A stretch of 64,000 nucleotides of DNA from NCBI GenBank assembly GCA_003427395.1, contig BFEA01000242.1, positions 328,238-392,237 of the forward strand, written 5' to 3'. Shown here in pieces: positions 63,471-64,000 of the stretch. The first letter of the stretch is position 1, and each line of letters begins with the position of its first letter. Under the pieces are notes generated by a model. The model was not told the DNA's origin. It worked only from the letters and a program-made list of their open reading frames with translations, and made no database searches. The position numbers and the translations under genes were made by a program. Source of the stretch: Chara braunii. Taxonomy: Eukaryota > Streptophyta > Charophyceae > Charales > Characeae.

Positions 63471-64000
63471 GAAGACGGTAGAACTCACAAAAGCACAAGA
63501 CTCGCCCTAAACAATAGACGCAGGGTTGCATAACAGCCTGCCAACGCCACTCACTTGACATGCTCTTTCTCTCTCGATCTGCCAATCTCTTGATCTCTTT
63601 CGATTACATACACTGCTGTCGAAATCATGTCCGCCGGGGGGGGGGAGGGGCTACCCCCTTGCTATAAAATAAAGAACAGGGGAGGAAAAAAAAACGGAAA
63701 GACAACACACACAAGCAGAAACAGTAAACACAAGGGACAGTACGAAGACAGAGAGAGAAAAGGGAGTGAGGAAGATCACAGCCACTCTTCAAGCGATCTC
63801 CATTTCCCGTTCCAAGGCCTGCTATCAGTCAAAACATGCTCCTCCTTGTGTCCATCTCAAACCCACGTGCATATCCGATACACAAGAGGGAGGAGGAGAG
63901 AGAGTGGAACACTGCGGTTGAGGAGGAGGAGGTCATCTTCACACATCCCCCTCTTACGGGAGAGGGGGTGGGGGGGAGGGGGGTTTGGGGGCGAGGGGGG
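63471..64000. other. Non-coding window end, G-rich
   Basis: A TATA-like 'gctataaaataaag' at about 63661 follows a C/G tract; no gene start can be tied to it. The last 45 bases are G-runs able to form quadruplexes. Confidence 0.5.

Overview
This is eukaryotic nuclear DNA, almost entirely intergenic or repeat-derived. It is packed with decayed Ty3/gypsy LTR retrotransposons, tandem repeats, microsatellites, foldback sequences and one 60-base assembly gap. One host gene is well supported: an intact minus-strand reading frame at 57630-58463 for a FLX-like (FLOWERING LOCUS C EXPRESSOR-like) coiled-coil protein. That family is known from streptophytes. Together with the chromodomain-type Ty3 elements and the low gene density, it suggests a streptophyte with a large repetitive genome. 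A charophyte alga such as Chara is my guess, not something the sequence proves.

Layout. 1-1.7 kb: flank with inverted copies of a repeat that is tandem at 15.6-16.5 kb. 1.69-15.44 kb: a plus-strand composite Ty3 element with a 5' LTR, an initiator-tRNA-Met-type primer site, two consecutive gag-pol cassettes (3995-8750 and 8800-14407) with no LTR between them, and a diverged 3' LTR. 15.4-20.1 kb: tandem exon-like repeats, direct repeats around an old minus-strand retroelement fragment, and short duplications. 20.12-32.27 kb: a minus-strand Ty3 element whose LTRs lie at 20123-21135 and 30891-32267; its 3' part is interrupted by about 3 kb that includes a 73-bp satellite. 35.7-44.4 kb: a second minus-strand Ty3 element of a related family, better preserved. 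Its 5' LTR carries a fragment of ribosomal protein uL14. It appears to be inserted in another element whose 3' end (zinc-knuckle remnant, polypurine tract, LTR start) follows at 44.4-45.2 kb. 45-57 kb: purine/pyrimidine-rich DNA, tandem duplications and inverted repeats. 57.6-58.5 kb: the FLX-like gene. 59-64 kb: more tandem duplications, a probable short retroposon with target-site duplication, and two hairpin-forming elements that share a core motif with a cluster at 50.4-50.9 kb.

Function. Every retroelement frame is broken by stops, frameshifts, deletions or lost catalytic residues, so none looks autonomous. No CRISPR array, rRNA, convincing tRNA or bacterial feature was seen. All family assignments come from reading motifs in the translated sequence, without database comparison. 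Element boundaries are approximate to a few bases at best.
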